Shown: piece after piece, positions 37,290 to 47,271 of the stretch
Numbering within the stretch: position 1 is the first letter of the stretch
Layout: each line of letters opens with the position of its first letter
NCBI GenBank assembly: GCA_904395805.1
Contig: CAJFNV010000011.1
Location: 1 to 64,000, forward strand
DNA length: 64,000 bases
Direction of reading: 5' to 3'
From: Candidatus Gallispira edinburgensis
Lineage (GTDB): Bacteria > Bacillota > Clostridia > Lachnospirales > CAG-274
Translations under genes and position numbers: made by a program
The notes under the pieces: generated by a model
What the model saw: only the letters and a program-made list of their open reading frames with translations
Told to the model about the DNA's origin: nothing
Database searches by the model: none

Positions 37290-38495
37290 ATGAGCTTAAA
37301 CGATACACCAAAATCAGACAGAATACACATTGGTATATTCGGAAGGAGAAATGCAGGGAAATCCAGCATAATAAATGCAATTACGGGACAAAGCCTTGCA
37401 ATTGTATCGGAAATCAAAGGCACAACCACCGACCCTGTTCAAAAAGCAATGGAGCTTCTGCCCCTGGGACCTGTAATGATCATTGATACGCCTGGTATTG
37501 ATGATATAGGCGAGCTTGGAGAAAAGCGTATAGAAAAAAGCTATCAGGTTTTAAATAAGACAGATATTGCCCTTCTTGTTGTTGACGGAACTATTGGCTT
37601 GCAGCCAGAGGACAAAGCAATTATTGAAGCTATTAAGGAAAGAAAACTTCCCTATATTATAATATTAAATAAATCAGATGAAGTTACCGATAGGTACAAA
37701 ATTGAAAATTCAATATGGGTAAGTGCAAAAACAAATGAAAATATATGGGAGCTTAAAGAAAGAATATCAAAACTTGTTCCTGCCGATAATATGACACTTA
37801 AAATAATAGGTGACAAGCTTGAACCTAACGATATTGCCGTTCTTGTTGTCCCTATTGATAAGGCAGCTCCAAAAGGCAGACTTATTCTGCCTCAGCAGCA
37901 GACAATAAGAGATATACTTGAAGCGGGAGCAGTATCCGTAGTTACAAGAGATACTGAGCTTGCAGAAACTCTTAAAAGTTTAGGCAAAAAGCCTAAAATG
38001 GTAATTACCGATTCACAGGCATTTAGTTTCGTAAAAAATATTGTTCCCGAGGATATTCTCCTTACATCATTTTCAATATTATTTGCAAGATATAAGGGAG
38101 ATTTGGAGGAAGCAATAAAGGCTGTAAAAGCTATTGAAAATATAAATGACGGTGATACCCTGTTAATTGCAGAAGGATGCACTCACCACAGACAGTGTGA
38201 TGATATAGGCACAGTTAAAATCCCTAAATGGTTAAAATCCCATACTGATAAGAAAATCAATTATGAATTTACAAGCGGTACAGAATTTCCAAAGGATCTG
38301 AGTAAATATAAAGCAGTCATACACTGCGGAGGCTGCACATTAAATGAAAAGGAAATGAAACACAGAGTTAATGTCTGTAAATCACAGAATGTTCCCATAA
38401 CAAATTACGGCATATTTATAGCCTATGTTCAGGGAATTCTTGAAAGAAGCATACAGGTATTTCCCGAATATGCAGCTAAGCTTAATGCTAAATAA
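37290..38495 (+). CDS. hydF: [FeFe]-hydrogenase maturation GTPase HydF
   Basis: HydF is the scaffold that carries the diiron precursor to apo-hydrogenase. The N-terminal GTPase has GRRNAGKSS, DTPGIDD and NKSD. The C-terminal cluster-binding part shows CTHHRQC and HCGGC, fitting the HydF CxH...HCxxC pattern. At 401 residues it is normal length. The AGGAGG Shine-Dalgarno overlaps the hydG stop, so the two are tightly linked. Confidence 0.95.
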   Translation: MSLNDTPKSDRIHIGIFGRRNAGKSSIINAITGQSLAIVSEIKGTTTDPVQKAMELLPLGPVMIIDTPGIDDIGELGEKRIEKSYQVLNKTDIALLVVDGTIGLQPEDKAIIEAIKERKLPYIIILNKSDEVTDRYKIENSIWVSAKTNENIWELKERISKLVPADNMTLKIIGDKLEPNDIAVLVVPIDKAAPKGRLILPQQQTIRDILEAGAVSVVTRDTELAETLKSLGKKPKMVITDSQAFSFVKNIVPEDILLTSFSILFARYKGDLEEAIKAVKAIENINDGDTLLIAEGCTHHRQCDDIGTVKIPKWLKSHTDKKINYEFTSGTEFPKDLSKYKAVIHCGGCTLNEKEMKHRVNVCKSQNVPITNYGIFIAYVQGILERSIQVFPEYAAKLNAK

Positions 38496-38504
38496 TCAAA
38501 TATC

Positions 38505-38640
38505 TGAACCAATCAGAACTTTTTAGCTCTGCTAAAAAGTCGGCTCCGCCGCCCGAATTACTCTCTTTCGGTTCACAAACAAAGCTTCCCCGAATAATTC
38601 GTATAGAAATTTCGGGGAAGCCATATTTTTGATTTTTTAA
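38505..38640. terminator. Structured 3' region and bidirectional terminator between hydF and glgP
   Basis: GCTTCCCCGAA (38584-38594) pairs perfectly with TTCGGGGAAGC (38611-38621), with T-rich sequence after it on the plus strand. Upstream (38508-38576) lie TTTTTAGC/GCTAAAAA, CGGC/GCCG and CCGAA/TTTCGG stems, which GAACC and GGTTC could enclose as a branched fold of unknown meaning. Confidence 0.7.
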
Positions 38641-38646
38641 ATTAAA

Positions 38647-41106
38647 TTAATCCTCATCCATTTCAATATGAACAGGTTTCAGATTCCATATATCCTCTGC
38701 ATATTCCTTAATTGTTCTGTCTGATGAGAACTTACCGCTGTGAGCAGTATTTAATATTGCCATTTTAGCCCACTTTTCCTTATCCTTATAAGCTTCATTC
38801 ACTCTTTCCTGAGCTTCCGCATATGAAGCAAAGTCCTTAAGAACAAAGTATTCATCCGGTCTTGAACCGTTGTATCCGTTAAGAAGTGAATCATATATTT
38901 CTCTGAAAAGCTCTGTATCATGGTCAAGAGTACCATTTATAAGCATATTTAATACAGCTCTTACATCAGAGTTCATATTGTAAATATCCCATGGATTGTA
39001 GTCATTTCTGCTGTAAGCATCAATAACCTCATCAGCCTTCATACCGAATATGAATATATTATCATCGCCAACTTCTTCTCTTATCTCAACATTTGCACCG
39101 TCAAGAGTACCTATAGTCAAAGCACCGTTAAGCATAAACTTCATATTTCCTGTACCTGATGCTTCTTTTGAAGCTGTTGATATCTGTTCTGAAACATCAG
39201 CGGCAGGTATAAGCTTTTCTGCAAGGCTTACTCTGTAGTTTTCAGCAAATATGACCTTGATCTTGCCTTCAATGCTTTCATCATTGTTTACAAGGTCTGC
39301 AACAGAATTGATAAGTTTGATAATAAGCTTTGCTCTTCTGTAGCCTGCTGCTGCCTTGGCACCAAATATAAACGTTCTTGGAACCATATCCATGCCTGGA
39401 TTTACCTTAAGCTTGTTATAAAGGCTCATAACATGAAGAATATTTAAAAGCTGTCTCTTGTATTCATGAAGTCTTTTGACCTGAATATCATAAATAGAAT
39501 CAGGATTTATTTCAATACCCATTGTAGCCTTGAAATAGTCTGATAAAGCAACCTTGTTTGCCTTTTTAATATCCATAAACTTCTTTCTGAAATCCTTGTC
39601 ATCAGCAAGAGGAACAAGTTTTTCAAGCTGTGACAGATCCTTATAGAAGCCGTCGCCGATCTCATCTGTAATAAGTTTAGCAAGCTCAGGATTTGCGTGA
39701 CCAAGCCATCTTCTCTGAGTAATTCCGTTTGTCTTATTGTTAAATCTTTCAGGATAAATTTCATAGAAATCCTTTAATTCCTGATTTTTAAGTATTTCTG
39801 TATGAAGAGCAGCAACGCCGTTTACAGAGTGGCTGCCTACAATAGCAAGCCATGCCATTCTTATCTGTCCGTCGGCAACAATTGCCATCTTTCTGATCTT
39901 TTCTGCATTATTACCATATTTATTAATGAGCATTTCACAGAATCTCTTGTTTATCTCTTCAACGATCATATATATACGTGGAAGAAGTCTTGAAAACAGT
40001 TCAATAGGCCACTTTTCAAGAGCTTCAGCCATAATTGTATGGTTTGTATATGCACAGCATCCCTTTGTGATTTCCCATGCATCATCCCAAGGCATATTAT
40101 ATTCATCCACAAGCAATCTCATAAGCTCTGCAACGGCAATACTTGGATGAGTATCATTTAACTGGAAAGCATATTTTTCTGAAAGCTTTGAAAAATCTGT
40201 ACCAAACTTCTGAACATACTTGTTAAGAACTCTCTGTAAAGTTGCTGATACAAAGAAATACTGCTGTCTTAATCTTAATTCCTTACCTGCATAATGCTCA
40301 TCGGCAGGATATAAAACTTCTGTAAGAGTCTTTGCAAGATTTTCTTCCTCAACAGCCTTATTATAGTTGCCTTCATTAAAGCTCTTAAGGTCAAATTTAT
40401 TCTTAGCCTCTGCATCCCATAATCTGAGTGTATTAACAGTATTGTTATCAAAACCTACAACAGGATAATCATAAGGAATAGCTATAACTGACTGATAATT
40501 TTCCTGAACAAATTTATACTGTCCGTCTTCCTGCTTTACAGCCTTTACATTACCGCCGAACTTGACCTCAACAGAATATTCGGGACGTTTAACCCCCCAC
40601 ATATCTCCGTCCTGAAGCCAGTTGTCAGGTACTTCGATCTGGTATCCATTTTCAATTTTCTGCTCAAATATACCGTAATGGTATCTTATACCGCAGCCGT
40701 ATGCAGGAAGTTCAAGTGTTGAAAGAGAGTCAAGGAAACATGCTGCAAGTCTGCCCAAGCCGCCGTTTCCAAGTCCCGGGTCTCTTTCAACCTCTTCAAG
40801 CATATTGTAATCAATATTCAATTCAGAAAGAACTTCCTTAACTTCATTAAGCATTGTCATATTAAGTATTGCATTGCCTAAAAAACGTCCCATAAGAAAT
40901 TCCATTGATAAATAGCATACGATCTTGCAGCCTGTTTTATCATAGGTTTCATGGGTTTTGAGCCACTTGTCTGTTACATAATCTCTTATTGTGAAAACAA
41001 GTGCTTCATAGAGCTGCTCTTTTGTTGCAGTTTCAATTGACTTACGTGACAGTGTTTTTACATTGTCGGAAAGCTTCTTTTTAAATTCTTCCTTATTGAT
41101 ATGCAT
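38647..41106 (-). CDS. glgP: Glycogen/maltodextrin phosphorylase
   Basis: This PLP enzyme releases glucose-1-phosphate from alpha-1,4-glucans. At about 819 residues it is full length. Markers: SMEFLMGRFLGNAI, GNGGLGRLAACFLDSLSTLELPAYGCGIRYHYG, the ALEKWPIELFSRLLPRIY region and the PLP-lysine motif EASGTGNMKFMLNGALTIGTLDGANVEI. The ORF track's first ATG abuts the Shine-Dalgarno; the ATG at 41106 has GGAG 9 nt upstream. It ends a minus-strand run that includes prmC and prfA, 24 bases after prfA. Confidence 0.96.
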   Translation of the reverse strand: MHINKEEFKKKLSDNVKTLSRKSIETATKEQLYEALVFTIRDYVTDKWLKTHETYDKTGCKIVCYLSMEFLMGRFLGNAILNMTMLNEVKEVLSELNIDYNMLEEVERDPGLGNGGLGRLAACFLDSLSTLELPAYGCGIRYHYGIFEQKIENGYQIEVPDNWLQDGDMWGVKRPEYSVEVKFGGNVKAVKQEDGQYKFVQENYQSVIAIPYDYPVVGFDNNTVNTLRLWDAEAKNKFDLKSFNEGNYNKAVEEENLAKTLTEVLYPADEHYAGKELRLRQQYFFVSATLQRVLNKYVQKFGTDFSKLSEKYAFQLNDTHPSIAVAELMRLLVDEYNMPWDDAWEITKGCCAYTNHTIMAEALEKWPIELFSRLLPRIYMIVEEINKRFCEMLINKYGNNAEKIRKMAIVADGQIRMAWLAIVGSHSVNGVAALHTEILKNQELKDFYEIYPERFNNKTNGITQRRWLGHANPELAKLITDEIGDGFYKDLSQLEKLVPLADDKDFRKKFMDIKKANKVALSDYFKATMGIEINPDSIYDIQVKRLHEYKRQLLNILHVMSLYNKLKVNPGMDMVPRTFIFGAKAAAGYRRAKLIIKLINSVADLVNNDESIEGKIKVIFAENYRVSLAEKLIPAADVSEQISTASKEASGTGNMKFMLNGALTIGTLDGANVEIREEVGDDNIFIFGMKADEVIDAYSRNDYNPWDIYNMNSDVRAVLNMLINGTLDHDTELFREIYDSLLNGYNGSRPDEYFVLKDFASYAEAQERVNEAYKDKEKWAKMAILNTAHSGKFSSDRTIKEYAEDIWNLKPVHIEMDED

Positions 41107-41130
41107 TTTTAACATCTCCTTTATTTTGAA

Positions 41131-42201
41131 TTATTCTTCAGTACCGTTTTTTAATTTTTCTGCCTGTTCTGTTGTAATAAGTGCATCCATAATTTCATCA
41201 AGATCACCGTCAATAATTGTATCCAGTTTATGGAGTGTTAAACCTATTCTGTGGTCGGTAACTCTTCCCTGAGGATAATTATAGGTTCTTATTCTTTCGT
41301 TTCTGTTTCCTCTGCCGATCTGGCTTTTTCTTTCTGCCGCAACCTCAGCATGCTGTTTTTCCTGTTCAAGATCATAGAGCTTACTCATTAAGACCTTAAG
41401 TGCTTTTTCTTTATTCTTGATCTGGCTTTTTTCGTCCTGGCATGATATTACTATACCTGTAGGTATGTGTGTAAGTCTTACAGCGGAGTCCGTAGTGTTT
41501 ACACACTGTCCGCCGTTACCTGATGCCCTGAAAACATCAAATCTGCAGTCATTCATATTAAGCTGAACATCTACAGCTTCAACCTCCGGGAGCACCGCAA
41601 CAGATGCAGTTGAAGTATGAATTCTTCCACCTGATTCTGTTGCAGGTATTCGCTGTACTCTGTGTACACCGCTTTCATACTTAAGTCTGGAATATGCTCC
41701 CTGACCGTTGATCATAAATGAAATTTCTCTGAATCCCCCTGCTTCACATTCATTGGTATTCATGATTTCGATTTTCCAGTGTCTTCTTTCAGCATATCTT
41801 GAGTACATTCTGAATAGATCGCCTGCAAAAATATTTGCCTCGTCTCCTCCTGCACCCCCTCTTATTTCAACAATAACATTTTTTTCATCATTAGGATCCT
41901 TAGGAAGCAAAAGAACTGTTAATTCATCCTTAAGCTCATCAAGCTTTTTTCTTCCTTCTGAAAATTCTTCCTTAGCCAGTGCTTTCATTTCTTCATCTGA
42001 GTCATCAAGCATTTCTCTGGCTTCCTCAACAGCTTCTTCTGTTTCTTTATATTCTCTGTATTTTTCAACTATAGGAGAAATGTCACTGTGCTCTTTCATA
42101 AGCTTTCTCCATTCCTCGTTATTGCTTATTACTTCCGGGTCGTTTATTTTATCCGAAAGGTCAATATAGCGCTTTTCTATGTCTGCTAATCTTTCAAGCA
42201 T
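41131..42201 (-). CDS. prfA: Peptide chain release factor 1
   Basis: RF1 reads UAG and UAA and triggers peptide release. The anticodon-mimic PAT lies in [16 protein letters not shown] and the peptidyl-transfer motif GGQ in [20 protein letters not shown]. The ORF track starts at 42255, overlapping prmC. Family members begin MLERL-x-x-IEKRY, and GGAGG lies 11 nt before the ATG at 42201, giving the usual 356 residues. Directly downstream of prmC, whose product methylates this GGQ glutamine. Confidence 0.95.
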   Translation of the reverse strand: MLERLADIEKRYIDLSDKINDPEVISNNEEWRKLMKEHSDISPIVEKYREYKETEEAVEEAREMLDDSDEEMKALAKEEFSEGRKKLDELKDELTVLLLPKDPNDEKNVIVEIRGGAGGDEANIFAGDLFRMYSRYAERRHWKIEIMNTNECEAGGFREISFMINGQGAYSRLKYESGVHRVQRIPATESGGRIHTSTASVAVLPEVEAVDVQLNMNDCRFDVFRASGNGGQCVNTTDSAVRLTHIPTGIVISCQDEKSQIKNKEKALKVLMSKLYDLEQEKQHAEVAAERKSQIGRGNRNERIRTYNYPQGRVTDHRIGLTLHKLDTIIDGDLDEIMDALITTEQAEKLKNGTEE

Positions 42202-42238
42202 AAGTATGTCATCCTCCATTAACCTTGATATTATTTTA

Positions 42239-43072
42239 TCATATTTTGTAGCCAATTACAACCCTGTCAAGTCCCGAAAGGTCTTTTTCAACGCTTATAT
42301 TTTCAAATCCCTTTTCGCTCAGCAGTTTTGATACTTTATCACCTTGATTGTATCCTATTTCAAATATTACACAGCCGTTTTTATTAATGTAACTGTCTAT
42401 ATCATTTATAATTCTTCTGTAAAAATCAAGTCCGTCATTTCCGCCGTCAAGAGCCGATAAAGGTTCATAATCCTTTACACCAGGTTCCAGGGTCTCAATA
42501 ACATCTTTTTCAATATAAGGCGGATTCGAAAGTATAATGTCATATTTTTCATTTACTTCACTGAACAAATCACTTTTAAAAAAATTTACATTTACTCCGT
42601 TATTACTGCCGTTTTCAATTGCAGTTTTAAGAGCACCTTCCGATATATCCACAGCATCAACATGTGTATTGGTATATTTCGCTATACTTACCGCTATTGC
42701 TCCCGAACCTGTACCTATATCAAGAACAGAATTGTAAGTATTCTTTTTTACGATCTCAATTGCCCTTTCAACAAGAATTTCAGTATCTCCCCTCGGTATA
42801 AGTGTGTGTGAATTGACCTTGAAATCAAGCCCCATAAATTCACACACACCTAAAATATACTGCATAGGTTTATGCTTTATTCTTTCCGAGCACATTTCAT
42901 TTATTTTACAGATTTCATTTTCATTAAGTTCTTTATCGGGGTATGTCAATATCTGCACTCTTGTCATACCTGCAGCATTTCCCACAATAAGCTGAGCATC
43001 AAGCAGGGGGGTGTCTGTATTGCTTTCAGCCAGCTTTTTTCTGACTTCCTGCACAGCTTCCTTCACATTCAT
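42239..43072 (-). CDS. prmC: Release factor glutamine methyltransferase PrmC
   Basis: PrmC methylates the GGQ glutamine of RF1/RF2 using SAM. SAM motif I is [18 protein letters not shown] and the catalytic NPPY lies in [14 protein letters not shown]. The N-terminal helical substrate domain (residues 1-80) is present. I place the start at the ATG 43072, with GAGG 9 nt upstream; a TTG one codon earlier is the alternative. The gene overlaps the end of the DUF1385 gene by 47 bases in another frame. Confidence 0.95.
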   Translation of the reverse strand: MNVKEAVQEVRKKLAESNTDTPLLDAQLIVGNAAGMTRVQILTYPDKELNENEICKINEMCSERIKHKPMQYILGVCEFMGLDFKVNSHTLIPRGDTEILVERAIEIVKKNTYNSVLDIGTGSGAIAVSIAKYTNTHVDAVDISEGALKTAIENGSNNGVNVNFFKSDLFSEVNEKYDIILSNPPYIEKDVIETLEPGVKDYEPLSALDGGNDGLDFYRRIINDIDSYINKNGCVIFEIGYNQGDKVSKLLSEKGFENISVEKDLSGLDRVVIGYKI

Positions 43073-44009
43073 CAACAGGTTCCTCCTCCAGTACAGCTTT
43101 AAGAGAGGCTATGGCAACTTCGATCATACTGTCATCGGGCTCTTTTGTTGTTATAAGCTGAGTTGCAATTCCCGGAAAGCTTACTATATTAACAAGTAAA
43201 TTGTCATGTCTGCCTGCCCATCTTATGACTTCATATGAAAGTCCTGCAATTAACGGTATAAGTATAATTCTTGAAAGTATTCTCAGCCAGAAATCATTTG
43301 TAGGCACAAAGAAAAACACAATTATACTTATAATAAGTACTATTACAAGGAAACTTGTACCGCATCTTTTATGAAAACGTGTACTCTTTCTTACATTTTC
43401 AACAGTAAGTTCCATATCACTTTCAAAGCAGTTTATTGTCTTATGCTCTGCACCATGATACATAAATACCCTTTTGATATCCTTCATCTGTGAAACAAGT
43501 ATCATGTATCCTAAGAAAATCATGATTTTAATTACACTTTCAATAGCACCTCTTACTGATGTGCTGCCTCCTAAAAATCCGTTGATCCAGCCTCCGAGAA
43601 CTGTCGGAAGCAGAATAAAAAGAGCAACACAAAGACATATTGACACAAACACGCTGAAATATATGACATAATCAGCCAGCTTATCTCCAACCTTTTTTTC
43701 AAGCCACATTTCAAACTTGCTTTCCTTGTCATATTCAATATCATCAAGTCCTGCAAGCTCTGCTGATTTCATTGTCACCTTCATTCCTGTCACAAGGGAA
43801 TCAACAAAAGCAATAATTCCTCTGAATATAGGCAGTCTCCATATAAAAGCTCTGTCCTTAGCTGATTTCATATCTGTTTTTACTGTTTTTATATTTTTAT
43901 CCGGAGTTCTCACTGAAAGTGCATACATGCTTTTTCCTCTCATCATTACACCTTCAATAACAGCCTGACCTCCGACACCCTTTTCCCACTTTTTCTTCTT
44001 ATTATCCAT
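43026..44009 (-). CDS. DUF1385 membrane protein (YqhQ-like)
   Basis: About 327 residues with VGGQAVIEGVMMRG near the N-terminus, the mark of DUF1385. Four or five membrane segments follow, plus YHGAEHKTINCFESD and RCGTSFLV. The family is widespread in Firmicutes next to prmC-prfA; its molecular role is unknown. The ORF track begins at 44036; GGGAGG 6 nt upstream supports the ATG at 44009. The 3' end overlaps prmC by 47 bases. Confidence 0.9.
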   Translation of the reverse strand: MDNKKKKWEKGVGGQAVIEGVMMRGKSMYALSVRTPDKNIKTVKTDMKSAKDRAFIWRLPIFRGIIAFVDSLVTGMKVTMKSAELAGLDDIEYDKESKFEMWLEKKVGDKLADYVIYFSVFVSICLCVALFILLPTVLGGWINGFLGGSTSVRGAIESVIKIMIFLGYMILVSQMKDIKRVFMYHGAEHKTINCFESDMELTVENVRKSTRFHKRCGTSFLVIVLIISIIVFFFVPTNDFWLRILSRIILIPLIAGLSYEVIRWAGRHDNLLVNIVSFPGIATQLITTKEPDDSMIEVAIASLKAVLEEEPVDECEGSCAGSQKKAG

Positions 44010-44022
44010 ATATAACCTCCCG

Positions 44023-44886
44023 TTATCTATATACACTCATATTCAACTCTGCAGTAGCACTGCTTAACTCTCTGTTTATTTCATCAGCCTTTTCTGTTAT
44101 AAGACTGATTTCTGCTGCAGCTTCCTCGTAGGTCAAATCATTATCAAGCATTCTTTCTACAAGGTCGCATAATTCATTAACTGTATTTATCATCTCCATT
44201 GATAATTCATGGAAGTCACTGTAATCATCAGGGGGAGTCATTTGAGAAAGCTTTGAATACACATTGTCAAGACTTTCTTTTGCTTCTTCTGTTTGTCTTT
44301 TAAGGGTATCGATTTTACTGTTGTAATTTCTGTCTGTAAGGGAATTAAGGGTTCTGAAAAGTGAATTTACACTGTCAAGTTCAGATATATTTTCTGTATA
44401 TTCCTTTACATATTCATTTACACTAAAGCTTATCTGTTCCTTTTGATTACTGTTAATGTATACGGATTTTGTTGGCGCATCCCATGTAACAGTTGCACCT
44501 GTACATTCTGCCACAGCTCTTAAAGGTATCATAAATGAATCATTAATGATCTGGGCAGGAACGTCAAGCATATATGCCTGTTCATTTACCTGCATGCCTT
44601 TATGTCCGCTTCTCATTGTTATTGTCTGTATATCATTTGAAATTACACAGGATTTTGTCTTGGCATCCCAGCTTACACTGTAGCCCATTTTTTCAAATAT
44701 ACCTCTTAAAGGTATAAGAGTTCTTCTTTCTACAACAGTAGGTTCCTGTGATGAGAACTGAATATATTCACCGTTAAGATATACCTTTATTTTCTGCTCT
44801 GTATCCTCAGCCCCGATTGTACTTACTGTAAAAAGCATAGTCATGCTAAGTACTGCAAGGCAGATGTATATTAATTTTTTTCTCAA
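44023..44886 (-). CDS. Secreted stalk-domain (copper amine oxidase N-like) protein
   Basis: A signal peptide (KKLIYICLAVLSMTMLFTVSTIGA) is followed by two copper-amine-oxidase-N type repeats: IKVYLNGEYIQFSSQEPTVVERRTLIPLRGIFEKMGYSVSWD and MIPLRAVAECTGATVTWD. The rest is a helical region (about 160-287). Such stalk domains are thought to act as wall-binding or spacer modules. The best start is TTG at 44886: AGAGGTG lies 6 nt upstream, better than the GTG used by the ORF track. It ends 13 bases before DUF1385, so it may lead the prmC-prfA-glgP transcript. Confidence 0.82.
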   Translation of the reverse strand: MRKKLIYICLAVLSMTMLFTVSTIGAEDTEQKIKVYLNGEYIQFSSQEPTVVERRTLIPLRGIFEKMGYSVSWDAKTKSCVISNDIQTITMRSGHKGMQVNEQAYMLDVPAQIINDSFMIPLRAVAECTGATVTWDAPTKSVYINSNQKEQISFSVNEYVKEYTENISELDSVNSLFRTLNSLTDRNYNSKIDTLKRQTEEAKESLDNVYSKLSQMTPPDDYSDFHELSMEMINTVNELCDLVERMLDNDLTYEEAAAEISLITEKADEINRELSSATAELNMSVYR

Positions 44887-45006
44887 TAAAATCACCTCTT
44901 ATCGAATTATTTTACCATAAAATAATCTTTTATTCAACATATATTTCTCAATATGAATAAATATCCTGTAATAATCAATTTTCTTTTAATATTATAAATA
45001 ATCAGT

Positions 45007-45043
45007 AAAAAGCAGTCCCGATAATGATTTATCAGGACTGCCT
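45007..45043 (-). terminator. Terminator of the secreted hydrolase gene
   Basis: On the minus strand GGCAGTCCTGATAA pairs with TTATCGGGACTGC (one G-U), followed by TTTTTAC. Confidence 0.82.
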
Positions 45044-45066
45044 TAAACTCATTTTAAAGTATTAAA

Positions 45067-46254
45067 TTAAAATTCATCCATCCAGCTTCCGTACCATTGA
45101 TGAGCTCCGTCACATACATTAAGAGGAACTTCTCTGCCAAAGAGCTCAAAGGCTTTGTTAGCAATGTCTATCTGTTCATAAACGCCTTCAAGACCTCTGT
45201 CGCCATTAAGCTGGTCCTCATTACCTGTTTCAATATATATGTCCTTGTCTGCATCAAGTGCAAGAATGTCACCCATGTCAACATACTTCCACATATCAGG
45301 TACAAAGTTACATCCGCATCTGTTGTTATAAATCAAAGTGTCCTTATAGCTGTGAAGGAAACCGCTTACTATAGTTTTGTCAATATTATCATCCATTACA
45401 GATAACCATAATGCACTCTGTCCGCCTCCTGAAAATCCTACACAGTTGATTTCTGTATAATTTAATGTTGCAATATAGTCAGCAAGACGCATATTTTCAA
45501 GCAATATCATTCCCTGAAGACTGTAGCCAAGGCTGGTAAGAGCATTGTTGATATCATTGCACTCAGCTGTAGTGTTTGCATATATTCCAAGTGTTCTTTC
45601 TCCTGCACCTAAAAGATCAGGAACATAAACTGTATATCCCTTTTCAAGAAGCTGGAACGCATAGTCATAATGATACTGCTGCATACCTTCTGTATAGCTT
45701 TCGTTTTCATTTCCCACAAGCCCTTCCTTACCGTCGCTGCCATGACCGTGCAGAGCAATTGCAGCTTTACCGTTTCCGTTTGTTTTAGGTTTTAAAACAT
45801 AATAAGGCATATACAAGTCATCTATAGTATTTATTTCATACTTGTACCTAATATATGTAGGGAATTCCTCTGATTCAATAAGATTTGGAGCAGATTCGGC
45901 AGGCACAAGGTCCGCTACGCCCATTACTTCCATGAGCTTTTCTTTTGTGCTCTCACGCCATTTTTCGTATTCTTCAACTGTATTTCCCGTAAACCTTAAC
46001 TCAGGTACATCAGGCATATTTTCCTTAATAAAATTAAGTATATTATACCTAGGATTTACAATATGTCCGTCATAAGTAACTGATGTAACCTCATTTGTTG
46101 TGGATTCAGTTGTTGCTTCAACATTTGTTTTAGTTTTTCCTCTGTTCATAAGTAATCCGGCATCTGCGGATGTTGACATACCAACAGACAGTATACTAAC
46201 ACCCATAACAGTTGCCAATGTACTGCATATAAATCTTGTTTTACATTTTTTCAT
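45067..46254 (-). CDS. Secreted alpha/beta hydrolase (esterase-like)
   Basis: A 395-residue exported protein: signal peptide (residues 1-32), a short Thr-rich linker, then an alpha/beta hydrolase. The nucleophile elbow is GFSGGGQ, the oxyanion-side motif is ALHGHGSDGKEG, and the C-terminal DGAHQWYGSW supplies the catalytic His. The layout resembles acetyl-xylan-esterase/dienelactone-hydrolase relatives, so an ester of plant polysaccharide is a reasonable but unproven substrate. AGGAGGG precedes the ATG. It stands alone, with a strong terminator. Confidence 0.82.
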   Translation of the reverse strand: MKKCKTRFICSTLATVMGVSILSVGMSTSADAGLLMNRGKTKTNVEATTESTTNEVTSVTYDGHIVNPRYNILNFIKENMPDVPELRFTGNTVEEYEKWRESTKEKLMEVMGVADLVPAESAPNLIESEEFPTYIRYKYEINTIDDLYMPYYVLKPKTNGNGKAAIALHGHGSDGKEGLVGNENESYTEGMQQYHYDYAFQLLEKGYTVYVPDLLGAGERTLGIYANTTAECNDINNALTSLGYSLQGMILLENMRLADYIATLNYTEINCVGFSGGGQSALWLSVMDDNIDKTIVSGFLHSYKDTLIYNNRCGCNFVPDMWKYVDMGDILALDADKDIYIETGNEDQLNGDRGLEGVYEQIDIANKAFELFGREVPLNVCDGAHQWYGSWMDEF

Positions 46255-46658
46255 TATAAATCCCTCCTGTTTTTATAAAATTGTAAATCTAGCCTCAGTT
46301 TCATTATATAACTTTTTAAATCAAATATCAATATTTGTAAAAATTTTATAAATAAAGCTAAATCACTAATATTTAGAAAATTATCTGTTTTTTAAGCTTT
46401 TTCAAAATCATTTCATTCTTCATACACTGCATAGAGCTCTCTTTTGTAATTCCACAGTTACTGGGCTAAACTCACATTCAGTTAAAATCTTATTACATAT
46501 GGAATTTCATTGCAGCACCTTTCTCCTAGTGAATAATTTGGTAAGTTTACTCTATAATAACAACTCTCCTTTTATAATTCATAATTTTTTATTATTATAA
46601 TACTCTTATTCACTATTTCAAGTAGTCTAAAAAATTAGTTTACTTTCAAATAAAATAA
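46255..46658. other. Intergenic region without a supported gene
   Basis: About 400 AT-rich bases. Part must be the promoter of the esterase gene on the minus strand. On the minus strand at roughly 46400-46560 short open stretches, including ILTECEFSPVTVELQKRAL, sit in different frames broken by stops, which may be a decayed gene. A GGAG precedes only a five-codon frame. I see no RNA gene. Confidence 0.45.
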
Positions 46659-46683
46659 AGGACTGCTCTTTGTACACAGTCCT
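46659..46683 (-). terminator. Terminator after the flavodoxin gene
   Basis: On the minus strand AGGACTG pairs with CAGTCCT around an 11-nt loop, followed by TTATTTTATTT. Confidence 0.7.
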
Positions 46684-46699
46684 AAAAAACTTACATCTG

Positions 46700-47176
46700 T
46701 TAATTTTTGTTACTTTCAATCCATTTATTAATTTCTGACACAGAAGTTGAAAGGTCAGAACCGTTAAATTTAATGTTTATAGCTTTTTTAACATCTGCAT
46801 TACTGCACACGTTTTTAATATCATCTTCTGTGTGTCCTATCCATCCCCCGTTTGTAATAAATGGACATATTGTTTTTCCGTTAAAGTCATTATTATTAAG
46901 AAATGTTTTTACTGCCGGAGCAAATGTATACCACCATACAGGTGTACCCAAAAATATTTTGTCATAATTATTAATGTCAATTTCCAAAGGCATTATTTCA
47001 GGCATATAGCCTCTGTTTACTTCTTTCTGTCCTTGACTGACTACAGAATTATAGCTTCCTTTGTATGGAGTAACTGTTTTAATTTCAGCCATTTCAGCCC
47101 CTGTGTTTTTATGTATCATTTCAGCAATTTCCTTTGTATTTCCGCTATATGAATAATATACAATAACCGATTTCAT
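46700..47176 (-). CDS. Flavodoxin
   Basis: A 158-residue FMN-binding electron carrier. The phosphate loop is YYSYSGNTKEIAEMI, the isoalloxazine-side loops are TPVWWYTFAPAVKTFL and FITNGGWIGHTEDD. It resembles the flavodoxin/NADPH-quinone-type proteins of Clostridia that replace ferredoxin or reduce quinones. AGGAAGAG precedes the ATG. It lies 95 bases downstream of a small DUF6514-like gene and ends at its own terminator. Confidence 0.9.
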   Translation of the reverse strand: MKSVIVYYSYSGNTKEIAEMIHKNTGAEMAEIKTVTPYKGSYNSVVSQGQKEVNRGYMPEIMPLEIDINNYDKIFLGTPVWWYTFAPAVKTFLNNNDFNGKTICPFITNGGWIGHTEDDIKNVCSNADVKKAINIKFNGSDLSTSVSEINKWIESNKN

Positions 47177-47271
47177 TTAAACTCTTCCTTTCAAAAATAT
47201 ATTTTAAATAATTATATATCTTTGAGTAAGCTCCAAGTCAACAGTTATTTTATAATTTATTTGTTATTATT

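Noticed and set aside
42202-42255. Longer N-terminus of RF1 overlapping prmC
   Set aside because: RF1 proteins begin at the MLERL position, and GGAGG precedes that ATG.
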